Origin: Deltaproteobacteria bacterium
GTDB taxonomy: Bacteria; Desulfobacterota; GWC2-55-46
NCBI GenBank assembly: GCA_021825035.1
Contig: JAKAIQ010000145.1
Span: 1-5,628, forward strand
DNA length: 5,628 nucleotides
Reading direction: 5' to 3'
Of this stretch, positions 1 to 5,628 are shown piece by piece. Numbering within the stretch: position 1 is the first letter of the stretch; the number at the start of each line of letters is the position of its first letter. Both the position numbers and the translations under genes were made by a program. A model generated the notes under the pieces. It was not told where the DNA came from, made no database searches, and was given only the letters and a program-made list of their open reading frames with translations.

Positions 1-141
1 GTGCGCAGGCTCCCGCGTCCATAGCCTGCCGTTTTCCAGAACGCTCGCGTCCTTGTTTTGAAGCGATCTGAAGAGCTTTAGTCTCTCCTTGCAGTATTCC
101 GTCATATCAGTATCGAGCAAGCCTTCTTCTGCTCGTCCCAT
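1..141 (-). CDS. Unrecognised protein, N-terminal 47 residues only
   Basis: An open frame runs leftward from an ATG at 141-139 to the window edge without a stop, so only the first 47 residues are visible. They are charged and hydrophilic (starting MGRAEEGLLDTDMTEYCKER), probably helical, with one cysteine and no signal peptide or membrane segment. I do not recognise the family. The start is supported by GGCGGTGA at 154-147, seven of eight bases of the ideal GGAGGTGA, five bases before the ATG. A candidate promoter lies upstream. A GTG at 150-148 in the same frame is a less likely start. The three plus-strand frames over the same bases all hit stops early, which favours the minus-strand reading. 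The ribosome binding site sits inside a strong hairpin, described separately. The gene is divergent from the HEAT-like gene. I am moderately sure it is real; its function is unknown. Confidence 0.55.
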   Translation of the reverse strand, partial: MGRAEEGLLDTDMTEYCKERLKLFRSLQNKDASVLENGRLWTREPAH

Positions 142-172
142 AAAATTCACCGCCTGGCCGGCGGAGAATTTT
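142..172 (-). promoter_or_regulatory. Hairpin enclosing the ribosome binding site of the leftward gene
   Basis: This is an inverted repeat. AAAATTC (142-148) pairs with GAATTTT (166-172), and CCGCC (150-154) pairs with GGCGG (160-164). There is one A/A mismatch (149/165) and a five-base loop (155-159), giving 12 base pairs. In the leftward transcript the 3' arm contains the Shine-Dalgarno (154-147) and ends directly before the AUG at 141, so folding would hide the ribosome binding site. The right arm is followed by T residues on the plus strand, so it could also resemble a terminator, but I see no rightward gene upstream that would need one. The fold is seen directly in the sequence; a regulatory role is inferred. 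Confidence 0.5.
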
Positions 173-178
173 TCAATA

Positions 179-207
179 TTTATATAATAAAGGCCGTCTT
201 AAATCAA
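179..207 (-). promoter_or_regulatory. Candidate sigma-70-type promoter for the leftward gene
   Basis: On the minus strand TTGATT (207-202) and TATAAA (184-179) are separated by 17 bases, the ideal spacing. Transcription would start near 172, giving a leader of about 30 bases that consists almost entirely of the hairpin over the ribosome binding site. The surroundings are AT-rich. This is a match to consensus only. Confidence 0.4.
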
Positions 208-220
208 GCGACGATAGCTC

Positions 221-249
221 TTGCATATTTTGTTTAAATTCATTAGAAT
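221..249 (+). promoter_or_regulatory. Candidate sigma-70-type promoter for the HEAT-like gene
   Basis: TTGCAT (221-226) and TAGAAT (244-249, five of six bases of TATAAT) are separated by 17 bases. The -35 match is weak (TTG only). The implied start of transcription, near 256, would give a leader of about 80 bases to the ATG at 336. It would lie too close to the GTG at 267 for a normal leader, which is one reason to prefer the ATG. This is a match to consensus only. Confidence 0.3.
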
Positions 250-335
250 AGCAAGGGCGGAAAGCGGTGACAGGCTTTGTTTTAAAGATCGCGGCCAATT
301 CCGCGCCATGCATCACGAAAGGAAGTCGAAAGGAT

Positions 336-1121
336 ATGCCAACTACAAAAGAGCATCTCGTCGGCATGTTCTCCAAAGTAATGGCCGGCACCGTCACCCG
401 AGAAGAGGGGGCCATGTTCCTCAATTTTTTGGCCAGAGACAACCCATCCGAGACCGCCAGGGAATTGGGCGACCTGATCTCAAATCCTCCCGCCGGGATG
501 TCGGCAAAGACAATTCTGCATACGGCCGCCATTTCGAGGAATAGAGCTTTTATTGCCATACTCGTTGCCAACCTCGATAGCGCCGATGAAGGCATCGCGA
601 GTCTCTCGGCGGAAGAGCTGGCAGGCCTCCGGAGCGCTGAGTCCAGGAACGCGCTCATTGAACATCTCGGCAATGAGTCCGATTATACCAGAAGAGCTTG
701 CGCGACCGCGCTTTTGAGATTCGATGACGGCGTGGATATCCTTAAAAGGCATATTTTGACGCATCCCGATCCCCTTTGCAGGAGGACTTCCGTCAGTGTC
801 CTCGTCGAAGCAGGCAAAAAAGGCGTTGAATGCCTTCTCGATGTGCTGAACTCAGACAACTCCGGCGCGGTAGCTTCGTCGGCTCAAGCGCTTGTGAAAA
901 GCGACCTGTCCGATGGTGACATGGCAAGGGTATTTCAGGCCCTTATTAACGCTGGAGACAGGGGGGGCGATCCCTGCGTCATCACGGATCTCCTGAAAAT
1001 AGCCGCGTCGCTCGGCAGGAAAGCTAAGGGGTATGAGGAGTACATCATGGCCTTTTCGGATCATCCCTCGGAAGAGGTGCGGAACGAAGCGTCGAGGACG
1101 CTGATCGAGATAAGAGCATAG
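336..1121 (+). CDS. HEAT-like helical-repeat protein (261 aa)
   Basis: The product is a soluble, all-helical protein with no signal peptide or membrane segment, so it is probably cytoplasmic. Repeated pairs of helices with the small-residue and arginine pattern of HEAT repeats are visible around residues 100-130 (RRACATALLRF), 133-160 (RRTSVSVLVEAG), 163-190 (AVASSAQALVKS) and 232-260 (VRNEASRTLIEI). Such repeats usually form protein-binding scaffolds; no catalytic motif is seen. The N-terminal 60 residues are less regular. I chose the ATG at 336, with GGAAG at 321-325 ten bases upstream. A second purine run (AAAGGAT) abuts the ATG too closely to be a good site. A GTG at 267 would add 23 residues that do not look like the repeats, and an ATG at 366 has no ribosome binding site. 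The gene is transcribed alone, divergent from the left gene and convergent with the TPR gene. Its partner and function are unknown. Confidence 0.8.
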   Translation: MPTTKEHLVGMFSKVMAGTVTREEGAMFLNFLARDNPSETARELGDLISNPPAGMSAKTILHTAAISRNRAFIAILVANLDSADEGIASLSAEELAGLRSAESRNALIEHLGNESDYTRRACATALLRFDDGVDILKRHILTHPDPLCRRTSVSVLVEAGKKGVECLLDVLNSDNSGAVASSAQALVKSDLSDGDMARVFQALINAGDRGGDPCVITDLLKIAASLGRKAKGYEEYIMAFSDHPSEEVRNEASRTLIEIRA

Positions 1122-1142
1122 ATTATGCGACAGCGTGGAGCT

Positions 1143-1970
1143 TTATTTGGCCGTTCCATTGAGTCGTTGAAGATTTGAGGCGGCATCCTCATAGCCGGGA
1201 TCGAGAGCAAGAGCTGCCTTGTATTCTGCGGCTGCCTTGTTTCTACGGTTGAGCCTTTCATATATCCTGCCGATTCCGTTGTGCGCTTGCGCAATCTCCG
1301 GATCAAGCCTCAATGCCTCCCTGAATTCATCTAAAGCCGGCTTTAATCTGTTTTCGGAGAGATAGACCTCGCCGAGGAGATAATGAGCTTTTGCGTAGCC
1401 CGGCTGAAGAGCCAGAGCTTTCCTGAAAGACGACTCGGCGTCTGCCCACCTTTTCTCGTCCTTATACGCCGAGCCGGCGTTCACTAGAGATTTTACATGG
1501 GACGGTTTGATGGCGAGGGCTGCGTTATATTCCTTCAGTGCCTCTTCCAGGAGGCCCTTTTTATAATACGCGTATCCGAGGTTATTGTGAGCCTCGACCA
1601 GGGCAGGCTCGAGTATGAGTGCGGCGCGGTATTTGTCGATAGCTTCGTCGATTCTGCCCCATGCGTGATAAATGGCCCCGATATTGAAATATGCCCGGCC
1701 GTAACCGGGATAGATGTCTATCGCCTTAAAGTCCTCTGCAAGCGCTTCATTAAGCCTGCCGGCATTCGCAAGCACCGTCGCAAGGTTGTAGTGCGGCCTG
1801 GCTTTTTCAGGGGACTTTTCCGTCACGTCCCTCCATAGCCGCGCCGCGTCTATCCATGCGAAGTTCCTGTAATGGGCCGCAAAACCGAAAAAAACAACTA
1901 AAAGGCCGAGGACAAGTGAACTCAAAGCGCCCTTATGCGGATTGCCTGTTGCATGCGCGGTCTGCTTCAT
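1143..1970 (-). CDS. Membrane-anchored TPR protein, TMTC-like C-terminal type (275 aa)
   Basis: One hydrophobic helix (residues 16-32) follows a short basic N-terminus, then six near-perfect 34-residue tetratricopeptide repeats at about 57-90, 91-124, 125-158, 159-192, 193-226 and 227-260 carry the usual G/A/Y/A/P positions. TPR arrays bind other proteins, so a scaffold role facing the periplasm is likely but inferred. The stretch after the helix (RNFAWIDAARLW, then SPEKARPHYNLA, residues 35-64) matches the junction of bacterial TMTC-like proteins. There it follows a large multi-pass glycosyltransferase-like domain, which is absent here; only the last helix and the TPR tail remain. A start at 1970 is supported by GAGG (1978-1975), four bases from the ATG. 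That site overlaps the stop codon of the barrel gene, implying translational coupling. It is the last gene of the leftward operon in this window. The TPR assignment is certain; the role is not. Confidence 0.88.
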   Translation of the reverse strand: MKQTAHATGNPHKGALSSLVLGLLVVFFGFAAHYRNFAWIDAARLWRDVTEKSPEKARPHYNLATVLANAGRLNEALAEDFKAIDIYPGYGRAYFNIGAIYHAWGRIDEAIDKYRAALILEPALVEAHNNLGYAYYKKGLLEEALKEYNAALAIKPSHVKSLVNAGSAYKDEKRWADAESSFRKALALQPGYAKAHYLLGEVYLSENRLKPALDEFREALRLDPEIAQAHNGIGRIYERLNRRNKAAAEYKAALALDPGYEDAASNLQRLNGTAK

Positions 1971-1974
1971 AATG

Positions 1975-1979
1975 CCTCA
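1975..1979 (-). promoter_or_regulatory. Ribosome binding site overlapping the upstream stop codon
   Basis: TGAGG read leftward (1979-1975) contains both the TGA stop of the barrel gene and the GAGG Shine-Dalgarno of the TPR gene, four bases before its ATG at 1970. Ribosomes finishing the barrel gene would be delivered to the TPR start, so the two proteins are probably made in linked amounts. Confidence 0.65.
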
Positions 1980-4142
1980 AAAATATCTAACAAACGTCCT
2001 TGTCACACGGAAGAATACGGAGTTGTCCGTGGAAGACGGCGCGCCGGTGGTCTGCGTCAGCGTATACGTATGGGCGACCGTAAGGTACCATTCGCGGAGA
2101 TTGTAATTCAACGAGTTCTGCGCCATGTAGCTTTGCGACTTGATTATGTCGGCTTTTTGGTTGATATATTGACCCAGGACCTGCCATCCGAGATTATGTA
2201 GAAGTTCACGTGAGTACGTTGCATTCAGCAGGGCCTGGTAGCTGGTTGAGGTGAATTGTTCGGAAGTCGTATAGTTCATGTTTGCGTAACTTGCGGTGCC
2301 CTGCAACATGCCTTTCCAGAGAGGGCGTCCATATGTGGCCATGATGTACTCGGTGTCGGCATGTTCGCTGCCAACTATGGGATTGAACGAATTGGTATGG
2401 TTAGCCGACGCATAGATGGAAGACCCTCTGAAGTAATTCGTCATTAGAGAAGCCGTATATACCTCCGTCATCTGATCATACACGGCGTTTAACTGTATCC
2501 TGGGGGCCGTGATGTTGACCGGAGCGATCGGGGCAAAGCCGCCCGAGATGAGAAGCGGAGCTGCAAGCGTATTGAGCCAAATTGATGATATCGTGGACCG
2601 GTCATAGGAGATTGTGGCTACGGCGTATTCCTTATCGTACTTGTTGAACATTTCAAAGTGATAATGTTCATTCTTGTCGTTTACCAGCAACCCGTCGGTG
2701 AGTTTTTCCATGCGTTTGTAGGCGACCTCTCCCTTCACTCCCACATATCTGCTGAAGTCCGGGGCGGCGGAAATGCCGAGGTCTATATCGTCGACTGCGC
2801 CCGTCTGCGACTCGCCGTCAAACCTCTCATCGGCGAATCCTGCTCCTGCGGCGCTCCAGTACCTGAGCCATTTGTCATAGTCATTCCTGTATCCGATATT
2901 GGTAACTTCGGTAAGAAGAGAGTATGTCATAAGAGGCTGTCCCAGAAATTGAGCCTGAATGTCATTATACGACATCACCTCCGAGGTGTAAATATGGTCT
3001 GTTATCAAATAGGTAAGACTGTTATCCGTCCTTGTCACTCCGCCCTTTGATCCCGTCGACGGCACGCCCGTGCCCTCGAAGTCCATGCGTGACGTATCGT
3101 TAAGGGCGCTGGAGTCGAAGAGAAGCCTGTCCGTTATATGGTAGTCCAATGAGCCAGACGTGTTCATGTCGTTTTCGGTGCTTGTGTTGACCGGACTTCC
3201 ATTTACATAATCGTCGGCGGCGAGTTGCAATCTTGTGCTGAACGCGCTTGAAGGGGTGAAATTGATGGAGCCGAGATAATTCTGTCCCTTCTGTATGAGG
3301 TCGCCGGTAGAGTTGTTGTAGTAATTATAGCTGTGATTCTGGGACAGGTCGCGGCTCGTCTTCGAGTTGAGGCCCATGCTAACGCCTGTGAGCGTGGATC
3401 CAATGGCTCCTGTGGCGTCCTCGACGGACCTGGTGCCTGTAATAAAGAAATCCGTACTTCTGGAAATATTGGTCCTGTTGTTGAAACTGAAGGTATTCTG
3501 CGACTGTGAGAGATCATGCACCTTATCATTGGTTGACAGGTACATGTAGTACAGGCTGTTGAGCGTAGGACCGAGTTTCTTCATCAGGGAGACCGTGGCA
3601 TCCGTAACTTCATCATCCGTGCCGGCGGCTTTTACGGCGCTCTTTTGATAGTTTACCTCGGTGGTAGGAAGCGTTCTGATCCTCTCCAGCCAGGTCAGGC
3701 CGTAAGTGGTATCGGTGAATTTCTGACCGTTTGTGAATGTGTCGAATTTGTCTCCGTAAAGGGTTAGAGGTATGGCTGAAAGCGGCAGCAGCGTCGTGCG
3801 CAGGTTGTAGTCGATATCCTTGTAATCATAGGTGGTCTTGGCGCCCTGAGTAGTCTCGCTTATCTTATCGTCGATAAGAGAGACCCCGAGATCGTATATT
3901 ATGAGCCTGCGAGAGAGGATGTTGCCGCGAAAAGTAAGTCCATACGTCTGAACAAATGATGAAAAATTAGTCTTTGTGGGGCCCTGGTTGAAATAATCAT
4001 TGTCATATTCAAGGTCGACATAGGCGAGGAGCGTTCGGCGAAGATAAGGGTCCATCTCCACGCTGCAAAGGCCCATGGCGGGATAAAGCAAAATTATAAA
4101 AAGTATAACTCCTGCCCGCCATACTCTCTTGTAGGGGAGCAT
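1977..4142 (-). CDS. Outer-membrane beta-barrel protein (721 aa)
   Basis: This is a large exported protein predicted to form a barrel in the outer membrane. Residues 4-27 form a signal peptide: basic YKR.WR, a hydrophobic core, and likely cleavage near AMGLCS. The mature part is rich in Asn, Thr, Ser and Tyr. It shows amphipathic strands of 9-12 residues separated by polar loops throughout, for example around LIIYDLGVSLI, GSLDYHITDRLLFDSS, QLNAVYD and YLTVAHTYTLT. It ends in FFRVTRTFVRYF with a terminal Phe, the classic signal for the barrel assembly (BAM) machinery. The only cysteine I see is Cys26 in the signal region. No TonB box, plug domain, CXXCH haem motif or POTRA domain is visible, so it does not look like a TonB receptor, cytochrome or Omp85 protein. 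Spacing of AAAAGGA to ATG is about seven bases. It lies 26 bases after the SUMF1 lipoprotein gene. The exact family and cargo are unknown; a conduit or surface-structure anchor is possible. Confidence 0.82.
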   Translation of the reverse strand: MLPYKRVWRAGVILFIILLYPAMGLCSVEMDPYLRRTLLAYVDLEYDNDYFNQGPTKTNFSSFVQTYGLTFRGNILSRRLIIYDLGVSLIDDKISETTQGAKTTYDYKDIDYNLRTTLLPLSAIPLTLYGDKFDTFTNGQKFTDTTYGLTWLERIRTLPTTEVNYQKSAVKAAGTDDEVTDATVSLMKKLGPTLNSLYYMYLSTNDKVHDLSQSQNTFSFNNRTNISRSTDFFITGTRSVEDATGAIGSTLTGVSMGLNSKTSRDLSQNHSYNYYNNSTGDLIQKGQNYLGSINFTPSSAFSTRLQLAADDYVNGSPVNTSTENDMNTSGSLDYHITDRLLFDSSALNDTSRMDFEGTGVPSTGSKGGVTRTDNSLTYLITDHIYTSEVMSYNDIQAQFLGQPLMTYSLLTEVTNIGYRNDYDKWLRYWSAAGAGFADERFDGESQTGAVDDIDLGISAAPDFSRYVGVKGEVAYKRMEKLTDGLLVNDKNEHYHFEMFNKYDKEYAVATISYDRSTISSIWLNTLAAPLLISGGFAPIAPVNITAPRIQLNAVYDQMTEVYTASLMTNYFRGSSIYASANHTNSFNPIVGSEHADTEYIMATYGRPLWKGMLQGTASYANMNYTTSEQFTSTSYQALLNATYSRELLHNLGWQVLGQYINQKADIIKSQSYMAQNSLNYNLREWYLTVAHTYTLTQTTGAPSSTDNSVFFRVTRTFVRYF

Positions 4143-4168
4143 AAGGATATCCTTTTAGGCGCAAAGCC

Positions 4169-4969
4169 TTACTTTGACCCTGCACATCTAAAACCGACGT
4201 CGTTGAAAAGTCCTTCGGGCGGTGCGGCGTTCCTGAAAGACGTACGCACATAGACCTGTAGAGAGTAGTGCCCCAAACCTCCCCATCCTCCGCCTCTCAC
4301 GACCCTGAACTTCTCGCCGTAGCCGGGGTCCATGAAGTCATTGCCGGGATAGGGCTTGTACCAGTCCGATGTCCATTCCTGGGCGTTGCCGGCCATATCG
4401 ACCGCGCCGTACGGGGATTTTCCGTTCTCAAACATTCCAACCGGCGTCGTGCCGCCGTACTGGCCAAGGGTATTTACTTTCTTTATGTCGAATGCATTGC
4501 CCCATGGGAATTCTCTTCCATCCGTGCCGCGGGCAGCCTTTTCCCATTCCATTTCCGTCGGGAGCCTTTCCCCCTTCCATTTGCAATAATCCGTCGCATC
4601 AAACCAGTTTACGAGTATAACGGGATGGTCCGCCATGCTTTCCGGATAAGTTCCGTTTGCCCAGTTGGGCGGCGGCCTGTGTCCTTCGGCGTCGACGAAC
4701 TCTTTATACTGCGCGTTCGTAACCTCCGTCCTGTCTATGTAGAACTCGGCAAGGTTTACTTTTCTTGCCGGACGCTCGTTGGCAAACCATGGCTTGCTCG
4801 ATCCGTATTGAACTGCCTTGGCCTCCCTGTCTACATCATCGCTGCCCATGATGAATTCGCCCGCGGGTACTTTCACCATTCCTTTAGGCCGCGATTTGCA
4901 GCCGGGAAAGATTACAAACGTTGAAAAGAGGACTAAGATTGAAATGCGTTTGCAGGAAAGGTATTGCAT
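4169..4969 (-). CDS. SUMF1/FGE-fold lipoprotein, non-catalytic (266 aa)
   Basis: The N-terminus is a lipoprotein signal: basic CKR, a hydrophobic core (9-22) and FPGC with Cys24 as the likely lipidated residue. Lys-Ser follow rather than Asp, which would suit outer-membrane sorting. The rest is a full SUMF1 domain: MVKVPAGEFIMGSD (31-44), EVTNAQY (82-88), HPVILVNWFDA (115-125), CKWKGERLPTEMEWEKAARG (129-148), FPWGN (154-158), SPYGAVDMAGNAQEWTSDW (185-203), RVVRGGGW (222-229) and GFRC (259-262). True formylglycine-generating enzymes have two copper-binding cysteines just after the RGGS motif. Here that stretch (GGLGHYSLQVYVR) has none, so sulfatase activation is unlikely; a binding or structural role is inferred. 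A strong AAGGAG (4981-4976) lies six bases before the ATG. It is a paralogue of the gene upstream and the second visible gene of the operon. Confidence 0.9.
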   Translation of the reverse strand: MQYLSCKRISILVLFSTFVIFPGCKSRPKGMVKVPAGEFIMGSDDVDREAKAVQYGSSKPWFANERPARKVNLAEFYIDRTEVTNAQYKEFVDAEGHRPPPNWANGTYPESMADHPVILVNWFDATDYCKWKGERLPTEMEWEKAARGTDGREFPWGNAFDIKKVNTLGQYGGTTPVGMFENGKSPYGAVDMAGNAQEWTSDWYKPYPGNDFMDPGYGEKFRVVRGGGWGGLGHYSLQVYVRTSFRNAAPPEGLFNDVGFRCAGSK

Positions 4970-5062
4970 TCGGTTCTCCTTTGTATCGCTTCTTATTTAC
5001 AGATAGTAATCCCTTAGAGGGAGAGACATGGGAGCGTCCGCAACCGCTTCTTCAGGCCGCGT
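4970..5062 (-). other. Spacer between the two SUMF1 genes
   Basis: These 93 bases separate the paralogues. Apart from the AAGGAG ribosome binding site at 4981-4976, I see no promoter pair with good spacing and no convincing terminator. CCCT/AGGG (5011-5021) makes only a four-base stem with no T run. An 11-codon reading frame (5029-4997) has a poor ribosome binding site. Readthrough from the upstream gene is therefore the simplest explanation, with the caveat that this is the longest gap in the operon. Confidence 0.4.
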
Positions 5063-5628
5063 CTATTCGTCTTTTGCGCATCTGAACCCGAAATTATTGT
5101 TTCTGGTGTCCGGATTGAAGAATATTCTGTTATAGGCAGGGGCGCTTATGCCACACTTGTAATATGTGCAGTCATACCATGATCCCCCTCTCAGAACTTT
5201 GTATTTTTCCCCGTAGTTCTCGTCGGGATGCGTATTGCCCGGATATGGCTTGAACCAGTCGTCTACCCACTCCCAGGCGTTGCCCGCCAGATCATAAATC
5301 CCGTAAGGCGATTTGCCGTTTTCGAAGCTTCCTGCGGGCATGGTGTCGCCGTGTCCATACTGTGGGGTATTCGCCTTGTTTTTGTCGAACTTGTTCCCCC
5401 ATGGGAACGTCCTTCCGTCAGCGCCTCGCGCGGCCTTTTCCCACTCCGTTTCCTTCGGCAGCCTTTTGCCTTCCCATTTGCAGAACGCCTCTGCGTCACG
5501 CCACGATACGAAGACGACCGGATGGTCCTCCTTGCCGGCCGGGATGTTGCCCCCGGTCCAGTTGTCGGGGGGCCTCCTTCCGGTGGCTGTGACAAAGGCC
5601 CTGTATTTCCTGTTAGTCACCTCATATT
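5063..5628 (-). CDS. SUMF1/FGE-fold protein, N-terminus outside the window
   Basis: The last 188 residues are visible. The frame is open to the window edge, and its first readable residues are YEVTNRKYRAFV. The GTG at 5620 is therefore the Val of the conserved EVTN motif and not a start. Motifs in order are EVTN, DHPVVFVSWRDAEAFCKWEG, RLPKETEWEKAARG, FPWGN, SPYGIYDLAGNAWEWVDDW, KVLRGGSW and, at the end, GFRC. After RGGSW come two cysteines with four residues between them (codons 5170-5168 and 5155-5153). This is the same spacing as the copper-binding pair of formylglycine-generating enzymes but one residue later relative to RGGS, and the neighbouring enzyme residues (NRYR) are missing. By eye it shares roughly 60% of residues with the downstream lipoprotein between EVTN and RGGxW, so the pair arose by tandem duplication. 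Whether it is also a lipoprotein cannot be seen. Enzyme activity is doubtful. Confidence 0.88.
   Translation of the reverse strand, partial: YEVTNRKYRAFVTATGRRPPDNWTGGNIPAGKEDHPVVFVSWRDAEAFCKWEGKRLPKETEWEKAARGADGRTFPWGNKFDKNKANTPQYGHGDTMPAGSFENGKSPYGIYDLAGNAWEWVDDWFKPYPGNTHPDENYGEKYKVLRGGSWYDCTYYKCGISAPAYNRIFFNPDTRNNNFGFRCAKDE

Noticed and set aside
267..335. N-terminal extension of the HEAT-like protein from a GTG
   Set aside because: The 23 added residues do not resemble the repeats, and the likely promoter would leave almost no leader before that GTG.
173..673. A 166-codon open frame on the minus strand
   Set aside because: It lies opposite the HEAT-like gene and crosses the divergent promoter region. 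It has no good ribosome binding site or domain.
1116..1128. Small inverted repeat GCATA/TATGC at the end of the HEAT-like gene
   Set aside because: The stem has only five base pairs, three of them A/T, and no T run follows, so it is not a convincing terminator.
4143..4154. Perfect 12-base palindrome AAGGATATCCTT just before the barrel start codon
   Set aside because: A 12-base palindrome is expected about once by chance in a window of this size. It is formed by the ribosome binding site and bases next to it, and no second copy was noticed.
4268..4924. A 218-codon open frame on the plus strand
   Set aside because: It lies opposite the SUMF1 lipoprotein gene, whose family motifs are unmistakable. 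Its translation has no recognisable domain, so it is a shadow of the real gene.
4997..5029. An 11-codon leader-like reading frame (MSLPLRDYYL) between the SUMF1 genes
   Set aside because: There is no proper ribosome binding site, no run of regulatory codons and no attenuator-like stem pair.
5618..5620. GTG as a possible start of the right-hand SUMF1 gene
   Set aside because: The frame stays open to the window edge, and the GTG encodes Val of the conserved EVTN motif (preceded by Tyr-Glu), so the start is outside the window.

Overview
The window looks like a stretch of chromosome from a Gram-negative bacterium. It has a long outer-membrane beta-barrel gene ending in an aromatic residue, a lipoprotein with a SUMF1 (formylglycine-generating-enzyme-like) fold, and strong Shine-Dalgarno sites. 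The mix of SUMF1 lipoproteins, a large orphan beta-barrel and a TPR protein of the bacterial TMTC-like type recalls Geobacter-like Desulfobacterota or Nitrospirota. That placement rests on general gene style only and is tentative. No rRNA, tRNA, CRISPR, insertion sequence or phage gene was seen.

Left part (1-1121): a leftward gene, cut by the window edge, begins at 141. A rightward gene (336-1121) encodes a soluble helical-repeat (HEAT-like) protein. The 194 bases between them hold candidate divergent promoters. They also hold a 31-base inverted repeat whose one arm contains the ribosome binding site of the leftward gene and ends next to its start codon.

Right part (5628-1143, all minus strand): four genes lie head to tail. 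The order of transcription is a SUMF1-domain protein cut by the right edge, a complete SUMF1-domain lipoprotein that is its paralogue, a 721-residue outer-membrane beta-barrel, and a membrane-anchored protein with six TPR units. Gaps are 93, 26 and 6 bases. In the last junction the stop codon of the barrel gene lies inside the Shine-Dalgarno of the TPR gene. This reads as one operon for an envelope assembly: lipoproteins of FGE fold, a barrel in the outer membrane, and a TPR scaffold, probably periplasmic, anchored in the inner membrane. The HEAT-like gene converges on the operon's end with only 21 bases between the stop codons.

The most notable points are this barrel/SUMF1/TPR operon, which I cannot match to a named system; the SUMF1 pair, one copy lacking both catalytic cysteines and the other with a C-x4-C pair one residue out of the FGE register; a TPR protein resembling only the tail of a much larger membrane glycosyltransferase-like family; and the start-codon hairpin at 142-172.
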